Positions 18,613-26,719 are shown, counted from the first letter of the stretch. The stretch: 64,000 bases of DNA from Nocardiopsis kunsanensis DSM 44524 (GCF_000340965.1 NZ_ANAY01000001.1:1-64000), one strand, 5' to 3'. Made by a program: numbers and translations. The notes: generated from the letters alone by a model not told the origin.

Positions 18613-20046
18613 GTGAGCGACCTGCCTTTCGGTTTCAGCATGCCGAACGATCCCGATGACGAGTCCGGGCGCCGTTCCGGCGGCTCCGGCTCGGGTGCCG
18701 GCAGCGGCGGCCCGGGCGGGGGGGACTCCGGTACTCCGGGCGGCTTCCCGTTCGGTGACCCGCAACAGATGGCCGACATGCTCCGCCAGTTCGCGGACAT
18801 GATGTCGTCCCAGCCCGCCCCCGGTTCCGGTGGCGGCGAGCAGTCCTCGAAGTCGGGGATCAACTGGGACATGGCCAAGAACATCGCACGGCACGCCGTC
18901 GCCGAGCACGGCGACCCCAGTGTGCCACCGGCCGACTACGCCAAGATCGAGGAGGCCCTGCGTCTGGCCGACCTGTGGTTGGGCGAGGCCACCGATCTGC
19001 CCTCCGGGATCCAGACCGCCCAGGCCTGGACCCGGTCGGAGTGGATCGAGCGGACCATGGGGTCCTGGGCACAGCTGTGCGACCCGCTGACCTCCAAGTC
19101 CGTGGAGGCCATGGGCCAGAACCTGCCCGAGGAGATGCAGTCGGTGGCCGGTCCACTGCTGGGCATGGTCCAGCAGATGGGCGGCATGATGGTCGGCCAG
19201 CAGGCCGGCCAGGCCATCGGTGAACTGGCCCGCGAGGTCATCGGTACCGCCGACATCGGTGTGCCCATGGCCGGTGAGGGACACGCGGCCCTGCTCCCGG
19301 GCGGTGTGGCCAAGTTCGGTGAGGGGCTCGGTGTCCCCGAGGACGAGGTCCGCCTGTACCTGGCCGCGCGCGAGGCCGCGGTGCAGCGCCTGTACTCGCA
19401 CGTACCGTGGTTGCGCCAGCACGTGTACCGCCTGGTCGAGGAGTACGCGGCCGGGATGTCCTTCGACGTCAGCGGCCTGGAGGACAAGCTCGGCGAGATC
19501 GACATGAGCAACCCCGAGGCCCTCCAGGAGGCGCTGTCCGGGGGCCTGGGCGGGGAGAACCTCCTCCAGCCCGAGGACACCCCGCAGCAGAAGGCGGCCC
19601 TGGCTCGTCTGGAGACGGCCCTGGCTCTCATCGAGGGGTGGGTCTCGACCGTGGTCTCCAAGGCGGTCGCCGGCCGTCTGCCGCAGGCCGACGCCCTGGC
19701 CGAGGCGACCCGCCGCCGCCGCGCCACAGGCGGCCCGGCCGAGCACACCTTCGCCGCCCTCGTCGGGCTGGAGCTGCGCCCCCGCCGCCAACGCGAGGCC
19801 TCTGCGCTGTGGACGGCGCTGGAGGAGGCCCGCGGGGTCGAGGGCCGCGACGCCGTCTGGCAGCACCCGGACCTCATGCCCACCAGCGACGACCTCGACG
19901 ACCCCGACTCCTTCGTCAGCGGGGGCGAGTTCGACGACTTCGACATCAGCAAGATCACCGGGGAGGGTCCCACCGCGTCCGGGAGGGCCGAAGGCTCCGG
20001 TGAGGACGGCGAGGAGACCGACGGCAAGCGCGGAGAGGATTCCTGA
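18613..20046 (+). CDS. DUF2342 family protein (annotated zinc-dependent metalloprotease)
   Basis: A 477-residue protein of the actinobacterial DUF2342/TIGR03624 family (Rv3195 type). A Gly/Ser/Pro-rich N-terminus (residues 15-50) precedes the conserved domain (about 80-390). The tail is acidic. The stretch YLAAREAAVQRLYSHVPWLR corresponds to the helix where family members carry an HExxH-like motif. Here it reads REAAV (253-257), lacking both histidines, so a zinc protease function is not supported by residues. GTG 18613 is the start. It forms an operon with the Nudix gene 3 nt downstream. Confidence 0.88.
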   Translation: MSDLPFGFSMPNDPDDESGRRSGGSGSGAGSGGPGGGDSGTPGGFPFGDPQQMADMLRQFADMMSSQPAPGSGGGEQSSKSGINWDMAKNIARHAVAEHGDPSVPPADYAKIEEALRLADLWLGEATDLPSGIQTAQAWTRSEWIERTMGSWAQLCDPLTSKSVEAMGQNLPEEMQSVAGPLLGMVQQMGGMMVGQQAGQAIGELAREVIGTADIGVPMAGEGHAALLPGGVAKFGEGLGVPEDEVRLYLAAREAAVQRLYSHVPWLRQHVYRLVEEYAAGMSFDVSGLEDKLGEIDMSNPEALQEALSGGLGGENLLQPEDTPQQKAALARLETALALIEGWVSTVVSKAVAGRLPQADALAEATRRRRATGGPAEHTFAALVGLELRPRRQREASALWTALEEARGVEGRDAVWQHPDLMPTSDDLDDPDSFVSGGEFDDFDISKITGEGPTASGRAEGSGEDGEETDGKRGEDS

Positions 20047-20049
20047 CAC

Positions 20050-20628
20050 GTGTCCCTGTACTCCGACGCCCGTTCGGTCCTGTCCGGGTGGGCCGCCCCC
20101 GACGCGGGGCAGGAGGAACTGCGCTGTTCCTACCTCGCCCACCTGGACGCGCACGAGGACGCCATGCGTCGCGAGTGCCTGCCCGGCCACCTCACCGCGA
20201 GTGCCGCGATCATCTCCTCGGACGGAACGCACGTGGTGCTGACCCTGCACAAGGCGTTGCGGATGTGGCTGCAGACCGGCGGCCACTGCGAGCCGGAGGA
20301 CACCACGTTGGTGGCCGCGGCCCAGCGTGAGGCCACCGAGGAGTCGGGGATCCGCAGTGTGCGTGTGCTCCCCTCCCCCGTACGGCTGGACCGGCACGCG
20401 GTTCCGTGCGGTGGCGGGACCCACCACCTGGACGTGCAGTTCGCGGCGGTCGCTCCCCGGGACGCGGTCCTGGTGCGCGACCCGGCCGAGTCCACCGACC
20501 TGGCTTGGTTCCCGGTCCGTGAGCTGCCCGAGTCCAGTGACGAGTCCGTGCGGGCGCTGGTGCGTGCGGCCGCGCACGCGGTGGCCGGCGAAGCCGCCGG
20601 CACGCGGAGGCCCTCATCGTCTCCCTGA
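20050..20628 (+). CDS. Nudix hydrolase
   Basis: A 192-residue Nudix protein. The Nudix box is at GHCEPEDTTLVAAAQREATE followed by ESGI, the one-residue-longer variant common in actinobacteria. The ALRMWLQTGGH stretch before it is typical of this sub-group. The substrate cannot be predicted; nucleoside diphosphate derivatives are the general class. GTG 20050 lies 3 nt after the DUF2342 stop, so translation is probably coupled. The C-terminus is Ala-rich. Confidence 0.88.
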   Translation: MSLYSDARSVLSGWAAPDAGQEELRCSYLAHLDAHEDAMRRECLPGHLTASAAIISSDGTHVVLTLHKALRMWLQTGGHCEPEDTTLVAAAQREATEESGIRSVRVLPSPVRLDRHAVPCGGGTHHLDVQFAAVAPRDAVLVRDPAESTDLAWFPVRELPESSDESVRALVRAAAHAVAGEAAGTRRPSSSP

Positions 20629-20645
20629 TCATCACCGCGACCGGT

Positions 20646-20993
20646 GTGGCCGCCGGTGTGCTCACCGTGATGCTGGCGCGCGGGCTGGAGAACGCCGACC
20701 GGCGTATCGTCGAGGACGGGCTCGACGGCCGCCTCAGCAAACGCGAGGCCGCGCAGGCCGAGGAAGAACTGTTGGAACGGGCCCGCCGGTTCAGCCCGTT
20801 GCCGGCCGCGGTGATGGCCGCTCTCCTGGGGGCCACGGTGTGGGAGGCGGTCGCTTCCGGTGACTGGGGCGGATGGACACCGTTCCACCTGCTGTTCTTC
20901 TGTGCCCTGTTCCTGGTGGTCCTCGTGGGCCGGGTCCAGGTCGGGGCCCGGTTGGCCGACGCTCGCGAGCGCGCCGCCCGGCTGCGTTCCTGA
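20646..20993 (+). CDS. Small membrane protein (at least 115 aa)
   Basis: Unrecognised. A cytoplasmic helical segment (LENADRRIVEDGLDGRLSKR) is followed by two membrane helices (about residues 50-66 and 78-95) and a basic tail. The GTG 20646 start cuts into a hydrophobic stretch whose in-frame upstream codons read IVSLIITATGVAAGVL. A GGAGG at 20606-20610 points instead to an ATC codon at 20616, which would complete a third helix. Last gene of the DUF2342-Nudix operon. Confidence 0.6.
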   Translation: MAAGVLTVMLARGLENADRRIVEDGLDGRLSKREAAQAEEELLERARRFSPLPAAVMAALLGATVWEAVASGDWGGWTPFHLLFFCALFLVVLVGRVQVGARLADARERAARLRS

Positions 20994-21041
20994 ACCCTTC
21001 CCGGACACGCATGCCCGGGGCTCCTCGGCCGACCGGTCCGT

Positions 21042-21614
21042 TCAGTCCTCGACGGTGCCCTCGGGCAGTTCCTCCTCGGCCGTGTCGGCCACGGCCCCGC
21101 CCTCTGCGGGCCCGACACGCGCGCCGGCGCTGAAGCCCTCCAAGTAACCGCGGGCGCGCTCGGCCTTGGGGTACCGGGACACGAGTTCCCAGAAGTCGCG
21201 CCCGTGCGTGGGGATGCGCAGGTGGGCCAGCTCGTGGACGAGGACGTAGTCCACGACCCAGGAGGGCATGTCGACCAGGCGGCGCGAGATACGGATCGTG
21301 CGGGTCTCGGGGGTGCACGAGCCCCAGCGGGCGTGCTGGTTGTCGACCCAGCGCACGGTCTCGGGCAGCTCGGTGCCGCCGAGATAGCGGCGGGCGAGTT
21401 CGACGGCGCGTTCGCGGAGTTGCCCGTCCCCGGAGTGGCGGCGCCCCTGTTTGGCCTCCAGCTTCCGCAGCATCCGACTCACCCACCGCTGTTCCTCAGC
21501 GTGGGAGAACGAAGCGGGGACGAGGACGACAGTGGTGTCCCCGTCCCTGTAGGCGGACACGGTACGCCGACGACGGGAACTGCGTCGCACCTCGATCTTG
21601 GGGTTCGAGGACAC
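21042..21614 (-). CDS. YgjP-like metallopeptidase (M48/DUF45 family)
   Basis: A 190-residue protein with the zinc motif HELAH at 127-131 and a third ligand candidate H137 in THGRDFWE. The preceding RWGSC near 97-100 is also typical of the YgjP/WLM group. The N-terminus is basic (RRSSRRRRTV) and the C-terminus acidic. GTG 21614 is chosen as it starts at the basic DNA-side helix; GTG 21623 is an alternative. It is convergent with the membrane protein gene and on the same strand as whiB7 and the 54-aa gene upstream. Biological substrate unknown. Confidence 0.85.
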   Translation of the reverse strand: MSSNPKIEVRRSSRRRRTVSAYRDGDTTVVLVPASFSHAEEQRWVSRMLRKLEAKQGRRHSGDGQLRERAVELARRYLGGTELPETVRWVDNQHARWGSCTPETRTIRISRRLVDMPSWVVDYVLVHELAHLRIPTHGRDFWELVSRYPKAERARGYLEGFSAGARVGPAEGGAVADTAEEELPEGTVED

Positions 21615-21683
21615 GCCCCTCACGGTAGTCGAGCACCCCCCTCGCGAACAGGTGTGCCATCTCCGGTTTTGCCGGTTCGTTGC

Positions 21684-21724
21684 GCGGCCGGGCCGGGCCT
21701 TCCGTCCGGCCCCGGCCCGGCCGC
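21684..21724 (-). terminator. Hairpin downstream of whiB7 and the 54-aa gene
   Basis: A stem of about 16 GC pairs with one bulged base and a short loop. It follows the stop of the 54-aa gene by about 40 nt and probably ends the whiB7 transcript. Confidence 0.5.
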
Positions 21725-21765
21725 GTGCGGTGCACGGTGCGTGCGCTCCCACGGCTCTCAGCCGT

Positions 21766-21930
21766 TCAACACAGGCGTGACCACGCCAGTTCCATGAGCG
21801 CTTCCTCCGTCCGGCGCTGCTCGCGCCGACGGGCACGCAGCCGGCGGGCACCCATCCTCTGTGCCTGGAGTTCCAGTCGGCGTTCTTCGTCGTTCTCCTG
21901 GACGAGCCGCATGAGTTCGAGCATCATCAT
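21766..21930 (-). CDS. Small basic coiled-coil protein (54 aa) downstream of whiB7
   Basis: Not recognised. The start ATG 21930 has GGAGG 5 nt upstream; ATG also occurs at the next two codons, so 53 or 52 residues are possible. The protein (MMMLELMRLVQENDEERRLE, then an Arg-rich middle) is predicted almost wholly helical with alternating acidic and basic patches. It begins 38 nt after the whiB7 stop on the same strand, with no terminator between, so it is likely expressed with whiB7. A DNA- or protein-binding adaptor role is speculation. Confidence 0.6.
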   Translation of the reverse strand: MMMLELMRLVQENDEERRLELQAQRMGARRLRARRREQRRTEEALMELAWSRLC

Positions 21931-21968
21931 TCGTTCCTCCGTATCCGTGCGGAGCGGGTATCGGACGT

Positions 21969-22247
21969 TCAGGCCGCGGCCGGCGCGGGGTTCTTGCGCG
22001 GACGGCCGCGGGGACGTTTCCGTGCCACGACCTGGCCGGACACGAGCAGCTGTCCTCCCCAGACACCCCAGGGCTCGCTGCGTTCCAGCGCGTCGGACAG
22101 GCACTGTTCCTTGACCGGGCACTCGGCGCACACGGCCTTGGCGGCCTCGACGTCCGTGGGGGCCTCGGCGAAGAACAGATCGGGCTCGTAACGGCAGGGG
22201 ACGGAGACCTCACCCAACCAGGGCGTTTCCAGGACCGACGCAAGCAT
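21969..22247 (-). CDS. whiB7: WhiB-family regulator WhiB7
   Basis: A 92-residue Fe-S transcription factor that works with the primary sigma factor to induce antibiotic-resistance genes. Cluster ligands are C18, C40, C43 and C49 (CAECPVKEQC). The WhiB turn GVWGG is at 61-65. The C-terminal AT-hook RGRPRK (80-85) distinguishes WhiB7/WblC from other WhiB proteins. ATG 22247 has GGAGG 6 nt upstream. The gene sits next to uvrD2 and mrx1 as in M. tuberculosis (Rv3197A). A promoter with an A-run 3 bp before -35, a long leader ORF and an intrinsic terminator precede it. Confidence 0.93.
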   Translation of the reverse strand: MLASVLETPWLGEVSVPCRYEPDLFFAEAPTDVEAAKAVCAECPVKEQCLSDALERSEPWGVWGGQLLVSGQVVARKRPRGRPRKNPAPAAA

Positions 22248-22387
22248 CGGTGCCCTCCAAGCTCTGTGTCGTTTCGTTCAACGCGGTCGGTGTTGCTTGC
22301 CACCGGTGGTGGCGGTCCAGGGACCCGACTTGCGTTGGCCGCCGGTTCTCACGAGCCCTCCCCGGGGGAGGATCATGGAACGGGACA

Positions 22388-22423
22388 CAAAGAAAGCCGC
22401 GGCCCCTTCTCGGGGTCCGCGGC
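22388..22423 (-). terminator. Intrinsic attenuator in the whiB7 leader
   Basis: On the minus strand, an 11-bp GC stem with one bulged A (22396-22423) is followed by TTTCTTT. It lies 24 nt after the leader ORF stop and about 140 nt before whiB7. Terminators in this position control whiB7 in mycobacteria and Streptomyces (established); its action here is inferred. Confidence 0.75.
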
Positions 22424-22446
22424 CACAGGACGAAACTCTCGGCCTC

Positions 22447-22812
22447 CTACGTCAGGCCGGAATTCCTCCGTGGACACTGCCCCGGTGCGCCGTAGCGCGG
22501 GGTAGCTTCGGCGAGTTCGACGGAACGCTCGCCACGCTCTCGGGCGGTTGCGCCGGACTCGGGCACACGGGCGCCCTGGCCTGCCTCCATGGGCAGTCCG
22601 GAGCTTCCCTTCACACGGGCTCGTCCCTGGAGGACGAGACCGGTGCGCGCGCTCGTGGAGCGGAACGACTGCGGCACCCCGGCGAAGGGTCCACCGCGGT
22701 GTCCGGCAGACACGCCGCCGAGGCCACGCCAGGTGGCACCCAGGTCACACGTGTGCACGAACGGCAGGTCGAAACCGACAGCGAGGTCGTTGCTCATCGT
22801 TGTGCTGTTCAT
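22447..22812 (-). CDS. Leader ORF upstream of whiB7 (121 codons)
   Basis: It begins at ATG 22812, 11 nt after a near-perfect AAGGAGGTG Shine-Dalgarno site, and about 70 nt from the predicted transcription start. The product starts MNSTTMSNDLAVGFDLPFVH, has cysteines near residues 22 and 112, and is Arg/Gly/Ser-rich later. I recognise no family. It ends just before the attenuator hairpin, so translation through it could govern terminator folding. Known whiB7 upstream ORFs in mycobacteria are much shorter. It may instead encode a functional small protein. Confidence 0.6.
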   Translation of the reverse strand: MNSTTMSNDLAVGFDLPFVHTCDLGATWRGLGGVSAGHRGGPFAGVPQSFRSTSARTGLVLQGRARVKGSSGLPMEAGQGARVPESGATARERGERSVELAEATPRYGAPGQCPRRNSGLT

Positions 22813-22890
22813 CAGATCTGGGCACCTCCTTCACGGTCGGGCGTCGGGGTCTTTCACCTGCGCCGGATGGCGTTCATGGCGACGGTTCAC

Positions 22891-22928
22891 ACACTACGGG
22901 GGCCCCATAAGCCCGGCAACCCATTTTT
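22891..22928 (-). promoter_or_regulatory. WhiB7-type promoter of the whiB7 transcript
   Basis: Minus strand: AAAAAT (22923-22928), 3 bp, TTGCCG (22914-22919), 17 bp, TAGTGT (22891-22896). An A/T-rich element 3 bp upstream of a -35 box is the established WhiB7 target, bound by its AT-hook, so this is probably autoregulated. Confidence 0.8.
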
Positions 22929-23010
22929 GACCTGGGAAAACGTCCGCATCCGGCCAAAACTTACGAGCGTTTCCAGGTATCGGTCACCGTCCACCGGGGC
23001 ACGGCTGCGG

Positions 23011-23913
23011 TCACTGCAGGGTTTCTTCCTGGTCATCGGTGTCGACGACCCGGAGGAGCCCTTCCTGCACCACGGAGCACACGAGCTCGCCGTCCCGGGT
23101 GTAGACGAGCCCCCGCGCCAGCCCCCTGGCGCCCGAGGCGCTCGGGGTCTCCTGGGCGTAGAGCAACCACTCGTCGGCGCGGAAGGGCCGGTGGAACCAC
23201 ATGGCGTGGTCGAGACTGGCCATGGAGATTCCCTCGAACGAACGCCCGTGCCGCAGCAGCACGGTGTCGAGCAGGGTCAGGTCGGAGGCGTAGGTCATCA
23301 TGCAGACCTGCGTGAGCCGGTCGTCGGGCAGCTTGCCGTCGACCTTGAGCCAGACCGGGTTGGTGGCGGTACGCAGCTGCGGGTCGCGTTCGGCCTCGTA
23401 GGAGAGCGGCCCGACCGGACGCATCTCGATGGGGTGCCAGCGCACGAAGCCGGGCACCTTGCCGAACTCGGCGCGCAGGCGGTCACGGGTGCTGGGCAGC
23501 TCTTCGGGCTGGGGCACGTCCGGCATGGGGAGCTGGTGGTCCAGGCCGGGCTCCTCCTTGTGGAAGGAGGCCGAGAGGGTGAATATCGGCTTTCCGTGCT
23601 GGATCGCCGAGACCCTCCGAGTGGTGAAGGAGCGCCCGTCCCGCACCCGGTCCACGTCGTAGACGATCGGAACGTCGGGGTCCCCGGGGCGGATGAAGTA
23701 GGCGTGCAGGGAGTGCACGTGGCGGTCCTCGGGGACCGTGCGCCCGGCGGCCAGCAGCGCCTGGCCGGCCACGAGCCCGCCGAAGACGCGCTGGGGACCT
23801 TCAGCAGGGCTGTTGCCCCGGAAGATGTTCACCTCGATCTGCTCGAGGTCGAGGACACCGAGCAACTCGTCCAGCGACGGCCCCCAGTCGGTCCGTCCGG
23901 TGGGGTCAGTCAT
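23011..23913 (-). CDS. tesB: Acyl-CoA thioesterase II (TesB type)
   Basis: A 300-residue double hot-dog thioesterase that hydrolyses acyl-CoA. Typical stretches are RVFGGLVAGQALLAAGRTV, SLHAYFIRPGD, DGRSFTTRRVSAIQ and SLDHAMWFHRPF, the last with the catalytic-face aspartate. Length is close to E. coli TesB. ATG 23913 has GGAGG 9 nt upstream and overlaps the uvrD2 stop by 8 nt, so it is translated from the uvrD2 message. The pairing with uvrD2 is not seen in M. tuberculosis. Physiological substrate unknown. Confidence 0.92.
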   Translation of the reverse strand: MTDPTGRTDWGPSLDELLGVLDLEQIEVNIFRGNSPAEGPQRVFGGLVAGQALLAAGRTVPEDRHVHSLHAYFIRPGDPDVPIVYDVDRVRDGRSFTTRRVSAIQHGKPIFTLSASFHKEEPGLDHQLPMPDVPQPEELPSTRDRLRAEFGKVPGFVRWHPIEMRPVGPLSYEAERDPQLRTATNPVWLKVDGKLPDDRLTQVCMMTYASDLTLLDTVLLRHGRSFEGISMASLDHAMWFHRPFRADEWLLYAQETPSASGARGLARGLVYTRDGELVCSVVQEGLLRVVDTDDQEETLQ

Positions 23914-26026
23914 CTGATGTGTCCTCCATGTCTGCAGTCTGCGTTTCGACCAGCTCTTCGGGGTCGGCCCCGCGGACCAGGGCCAGCACCGCTTCACCGT
24001 AACGATCACGCTTGCGGGCGCCCACGCCGGACACGGTGGAGAGCTGCTCCAAACTACCGGGTTCCTGCTCGGCGATGGCCTGGAGGGTCGCGTCGGTGAA
24101 GACGACGTAGGCGGGCACAGCCTGGCTCTTCGAGACCAGACGGCGCCAGTGGCGCATGCGTTCGAGCAGGGCCTCGTCGTAGGTGGAGGGGCAGTCGCCG
24201 CAGCGTCCGAGTTTGCGTTCGGCCGCGTCGGTGAGGGCGAGCCCGCACACCCGGCAGCGCACGACCCTGTTGCGGTGCTCCTTGCGGCGCGGCGAGGTGG
24301 AGGGCGATGCCGGGCGCAGACCGTCGAGGAAACGGGAAGGCTTGCGGGTGCGGCGCCCTCCCGGGGAACGGGAGAGCGACCAGGACATGGACAGGTGCTC
24401 GCGGGCGCGGGTCACACCCACGTAGAAGAGACGGCGTTCCTCCTCGACCTGCTCGTCGGTCTCGGCGTAGATGATCGGCATCATGCCCTCGTGGAGGCCG
24501 CACAGGAAGACCGCGTCCCACTCCAGACCCTTGGCCGAGTGCAGGGAAGCGATGGTCACCCCCTCGAACCCGGGCGCGTGCTCGGTGGCCATGCGGGCCT
24601 CGAGCTCCTCCACGAAATGGGCCATGGTGACGCGGTTCCCGCCGCCTGCGGTGGCGACCATGTCCTCGGCGAGCTGGGCCAGCGCGGACAAGGACTCCCA
24701 GCGTTCACGGGCCTGGCGCCCCTCGGGGGCGGTCTCGGTCAGACCGAGCTGGGTGAGCAGGTGGCGCACGCCGGAGACGAGCTCCTCGCCGGTGTCGTCG
24801 GCAGCCCCGTGGCGGGCCCCGCGCAGCAGATGCACGGCCTCACGGATCTCCGGGCGTTCGAAGAAACGTGCGGTACCGCGGACGGTGAAGGGCACACCCT
24901 CGTCGGTGAGGGCCTGTTCGTAGGCGGCCGACTGGGAGTTGGTGCGTACGAGCACGGCGATCTCGCTCGCTGGGGTCCCACTCTCCATGAGCACCCGGAT
25001 CTTACGGGCGACACCGGTGGCCTCGGCGGGTTCGTCGTCGTACTCCTGGTAGAGGGGGTCGGGCCCGTCGGGACGCTGGGCGCGCAGGGTGAGGTGGCTC
25101 CCCGCGGCTGAACCGCGGGCCTGCGAGATGACGTGGTTGGCCACGCGCACCACTTGGGGGGTCGAGCGGTAGTCGCGGACCAGTTCGACGACGGTGGCGT
25201 GCGGGTGTCCGGCGGCGAAGCCGGTGAGGTAGCCGGGGGTGGCGCCTGCGAAGGAGTAGATGGTCTGGCTCGGGTCGCCGACCACGCACAGGTCGTCGCG
25301 ATCGCCGAGCCAGGCGTCGAGAAGGAGTTTCTGCAACGGGTTGACGTCCTGGAACTCGTCGACGACGAAGTACCGGTACTGGCCGCGCACCCTCTCGGCG
25401 ATACCGGGATCGGCGTTGATCATCCCGGCGGTCAGTTCGAGCATGGACTCGAAATCGAGGAGGTTGCGTTCCCGGCACAGGTCCTCGTAGGCCTCGAAGA
25501 CCCGCGCGACCTCCTGGGGCGACGAGGTCGGGCTCTGGCGTCCGGCCTTGGCCAGGGCCTTCTCGTAGTCGGTGGCGCGCACCTGGGTGACCTTGGCCCA
25601 CTCGATCTCACTGGCCAGGTCACGCAGTCCGGTGCGGTCGGGTTGGAGACCCACCATGTGTGCGGCCTGCGCGACGGCCTTGATCTTGCTGTCGATGAGG
25701 GTGGGTTTCTCACCACCGACGGCCTCCCCCCAGAAGTAGGAGAGCTGGCGCAGTGCAGCGGCGTGGAAGGTACGTGCCTGGACCCGGGGCGCACCCAGCG
25801 ACCTCAATCGGCCACGCATCTCCCCTGCCGCCCGGTTCGTGAAGGTGACCGCCAGGACCTGCTGCTCGGCCACGACCCCGCTCGCGACCGCGTGTGCGAT
25901 GCGGTGTGTGATGGCGCGGGTCTTGCCGGTCCCGGCACCCGCGAGCACACACACGGGGCCGCGCAGAGCGCGCGCCACCTGGGTCTGTTCCGGGTCGAGT
26001 CCCTCCAGGACACGGTCGGGGTCCAT
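23906..26026 (-). CDS. uvrD2: ATP-dependent DNA helicase UvrD2
   Basis: A 706-residue SF1A helicase. Motif I is AGAGTGKT with K35. VDEFQDVNPLQ (motif II) and VGDPSQTIYSF (motif III) follow, and LHSAKGLEWD and YVGVTRARE (motifs V and VI) close the core. The C-terminus has the UvrD2-specific tetracysteine element (CRVCGL ... CGDCPS) and an HRDC domain (LQAIAEQEPGSLEQLSTVSG). ATG 26026 has CAGGAG 5 nt upstream. In mycobacteria UvrD2 is essential and is encoded next to whiB7, mrx1 and nudC, as here. Divergent from mrx1 over 294 nt. Confidence 0.95.
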   Translation of the reverse strand: MDPDRVLEGLDPEQTQVARALRGPVCVLAGAGTGKTRAITHRIAHAVASGVVAEQQVLAVTFTNRAAGEMRGRLRSLGAPRVQARTFHAAALRQLSYFWGEAVGGEKPTLIDSKIKAVAQAAHMVGLQPDRTGLRDLASEIEWAKVTQVRATDYEKALAKAGRQSPTSSPQEVARVFEAYEDLCRERNLLDFESMLELTAGMINADPGIAERVRGQYRYFVVDEFQDVNPLQKLLLDAWLGDRDDLCVVGDPSQTIYSFAGATPGYLTGFAAGHPHATVVELVRDYRSTPQVVRVANHVISQARGSAAGSHLTLRAQRPDGPDPLYQEYDDEPAEATGVARKIRVLMESGTPASEIAVLVRTNSQSAAYEQALTDEGVPFTVRGTARFFERPEIREAVHLLRGARHGAADDTGEELVSGVRHLLTQLGLTETAPEGRQARERWESLSALAQLAEDMVATAGGGNRVTMAHFVEELEARMATEHAPGFEGVTIASLHSAKGLEWDAVFLCGLHEGMMPIIYAETDEQVEEERRLFYVGVTRAREHLSMSWSLSRSPGGRRTRKPSRFLDGLRPASPSTSPRRKEHRNRVVRCRVCGLALTDAAERKLGRCGDCPSTYDEALLERMRHWRRLVSKSQAVPAYVVFTDATLQAIAEQEPGSLEQLSTVSGVGARKRDRYGEAVLALVRGADPEELVETQTADMEDTSDD

Positions 26027-26239
26027 GGTGCTCCTGCGTGTGGTCGGGGCTGCTGCGGGCATCGGCAGCACGTTCTCCAGGGGACGGCTGCGGGTGCTGA
26101 GGAGACAGTCTCTCAAGTATCGGTGGTGGCGGTGAGCGGATCGGCACGGAACAGGTGAGCAGATCCGTACGGGGGCATTTGCACCCAGGTCGAACCAGAA
26201 CGGCTTGTGATGCGTCCCACGTGGTGTCGCGAGGCTGCG

Positions 26240-26265
26240 GGAAGCCGCCGCCCCCGTCCGGTGTT
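26240..26265 (+). promoter_or_regulatory. SigR/SigH-type promoter of mrx1
   Basis: GGAAG at 26240-26244 (within GGGAAG), 18 bp, then GTT at 26263-26265. The SigR consensus is GGAAT-N18/19-GTT, so one base differs. Mycoredoxin genes belong to the thiol-oxidative-stress regulon in actinobacteria (established); use here is inferred. Confidence 0.6.
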
Positions 26266-26320
26266 GGGACGGGGAGACGGATTCACATCCCCGACCTCGA
26301 GACGGAAAGACGTGAGCGAG

Positions 26321-26581
26321 ATGACGAACACGGAGACCGGACAGTTCACGATGTACACCACCCCCTGGTGCGGATACTGCAAGCGGCTCAAGAGCCAGCT
26401 GTCCCGGGAGGGGATCACGGGCCGCGAGGTGGACATCGAACAGGACCCGGGGGCCGCGGAGTACGTGATGAAGGTCAACGGCGGGAACGCGACCGTTCCC
26501 ACGGTGGTCTTCGCGGACGAAACGGCCATGACCAACCCGTCTCTCGCTCAGGTGAAGCAGAAACTGGCCGAGCTGTCGTAG
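26321..26581 (+). CDS. mrx1: Mycoredoxin (glutaredoxin-like)
   Basis: An 86-residue thioredoxin-fold reductase with the active site C17-GY-C20 in TTPWCGYC and the cis-proline loop NATVP (56-60). It reduces mycothiol mixed disulfides using mycothiol as electron source, in the cytoplasm. Length matches Mrx1 (Rv3198A). A GTG at 26312 is also in frame; ATG 26321 matches the usual N-terminus. It has its own SigR-type promoter and a strong terminator directly after. Confidence 0.92.
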   Translation: MTNTETGQFTMYTTPWCGYCKRLKSQLSREGITGREVDIEQDPGAAEYVMKVNGGNATVPTVVFADETAMTNPSLAQVKQKLAELS

Positions 26582-26588
26582 CCGGGGA

Positions 26589-26634
26589 CCGGACGGCCGG
26601 CGGCACCCTCCCCCGGGTGCTGCCGGCCGTCCGG
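26589..26634 (+). terminator. Terminator hairpin after mrx1
   Basis: A 20-bp stem with one G-T pair and a 6-nt loop starting 8 nt after the mrx1 stop. No T-run. Confidence 0.7.
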
Positions 26635-26719
26635 AACACGGGGTCGTGCCATTCCACGACACCCCCGGCCGGCGATGACAAGAGCCGTCCACGGACGGCT
26701 CCGACGAAGACGGGGAGTT

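Noticed and set aside
18550..20577. N-terminal extension of the epimerase to over 1000 residues
   Set aside because: The extension is antisense to the DUF2342 and Nudix genes; GTG 18549 has a suitable ribosome site.
22813..24099. Plus-strand open frame across the whiB7 leader and tesB
   Set aside because: It covers the whiB7 promoter and the antisense of tesB; no homology and no ribosome site.
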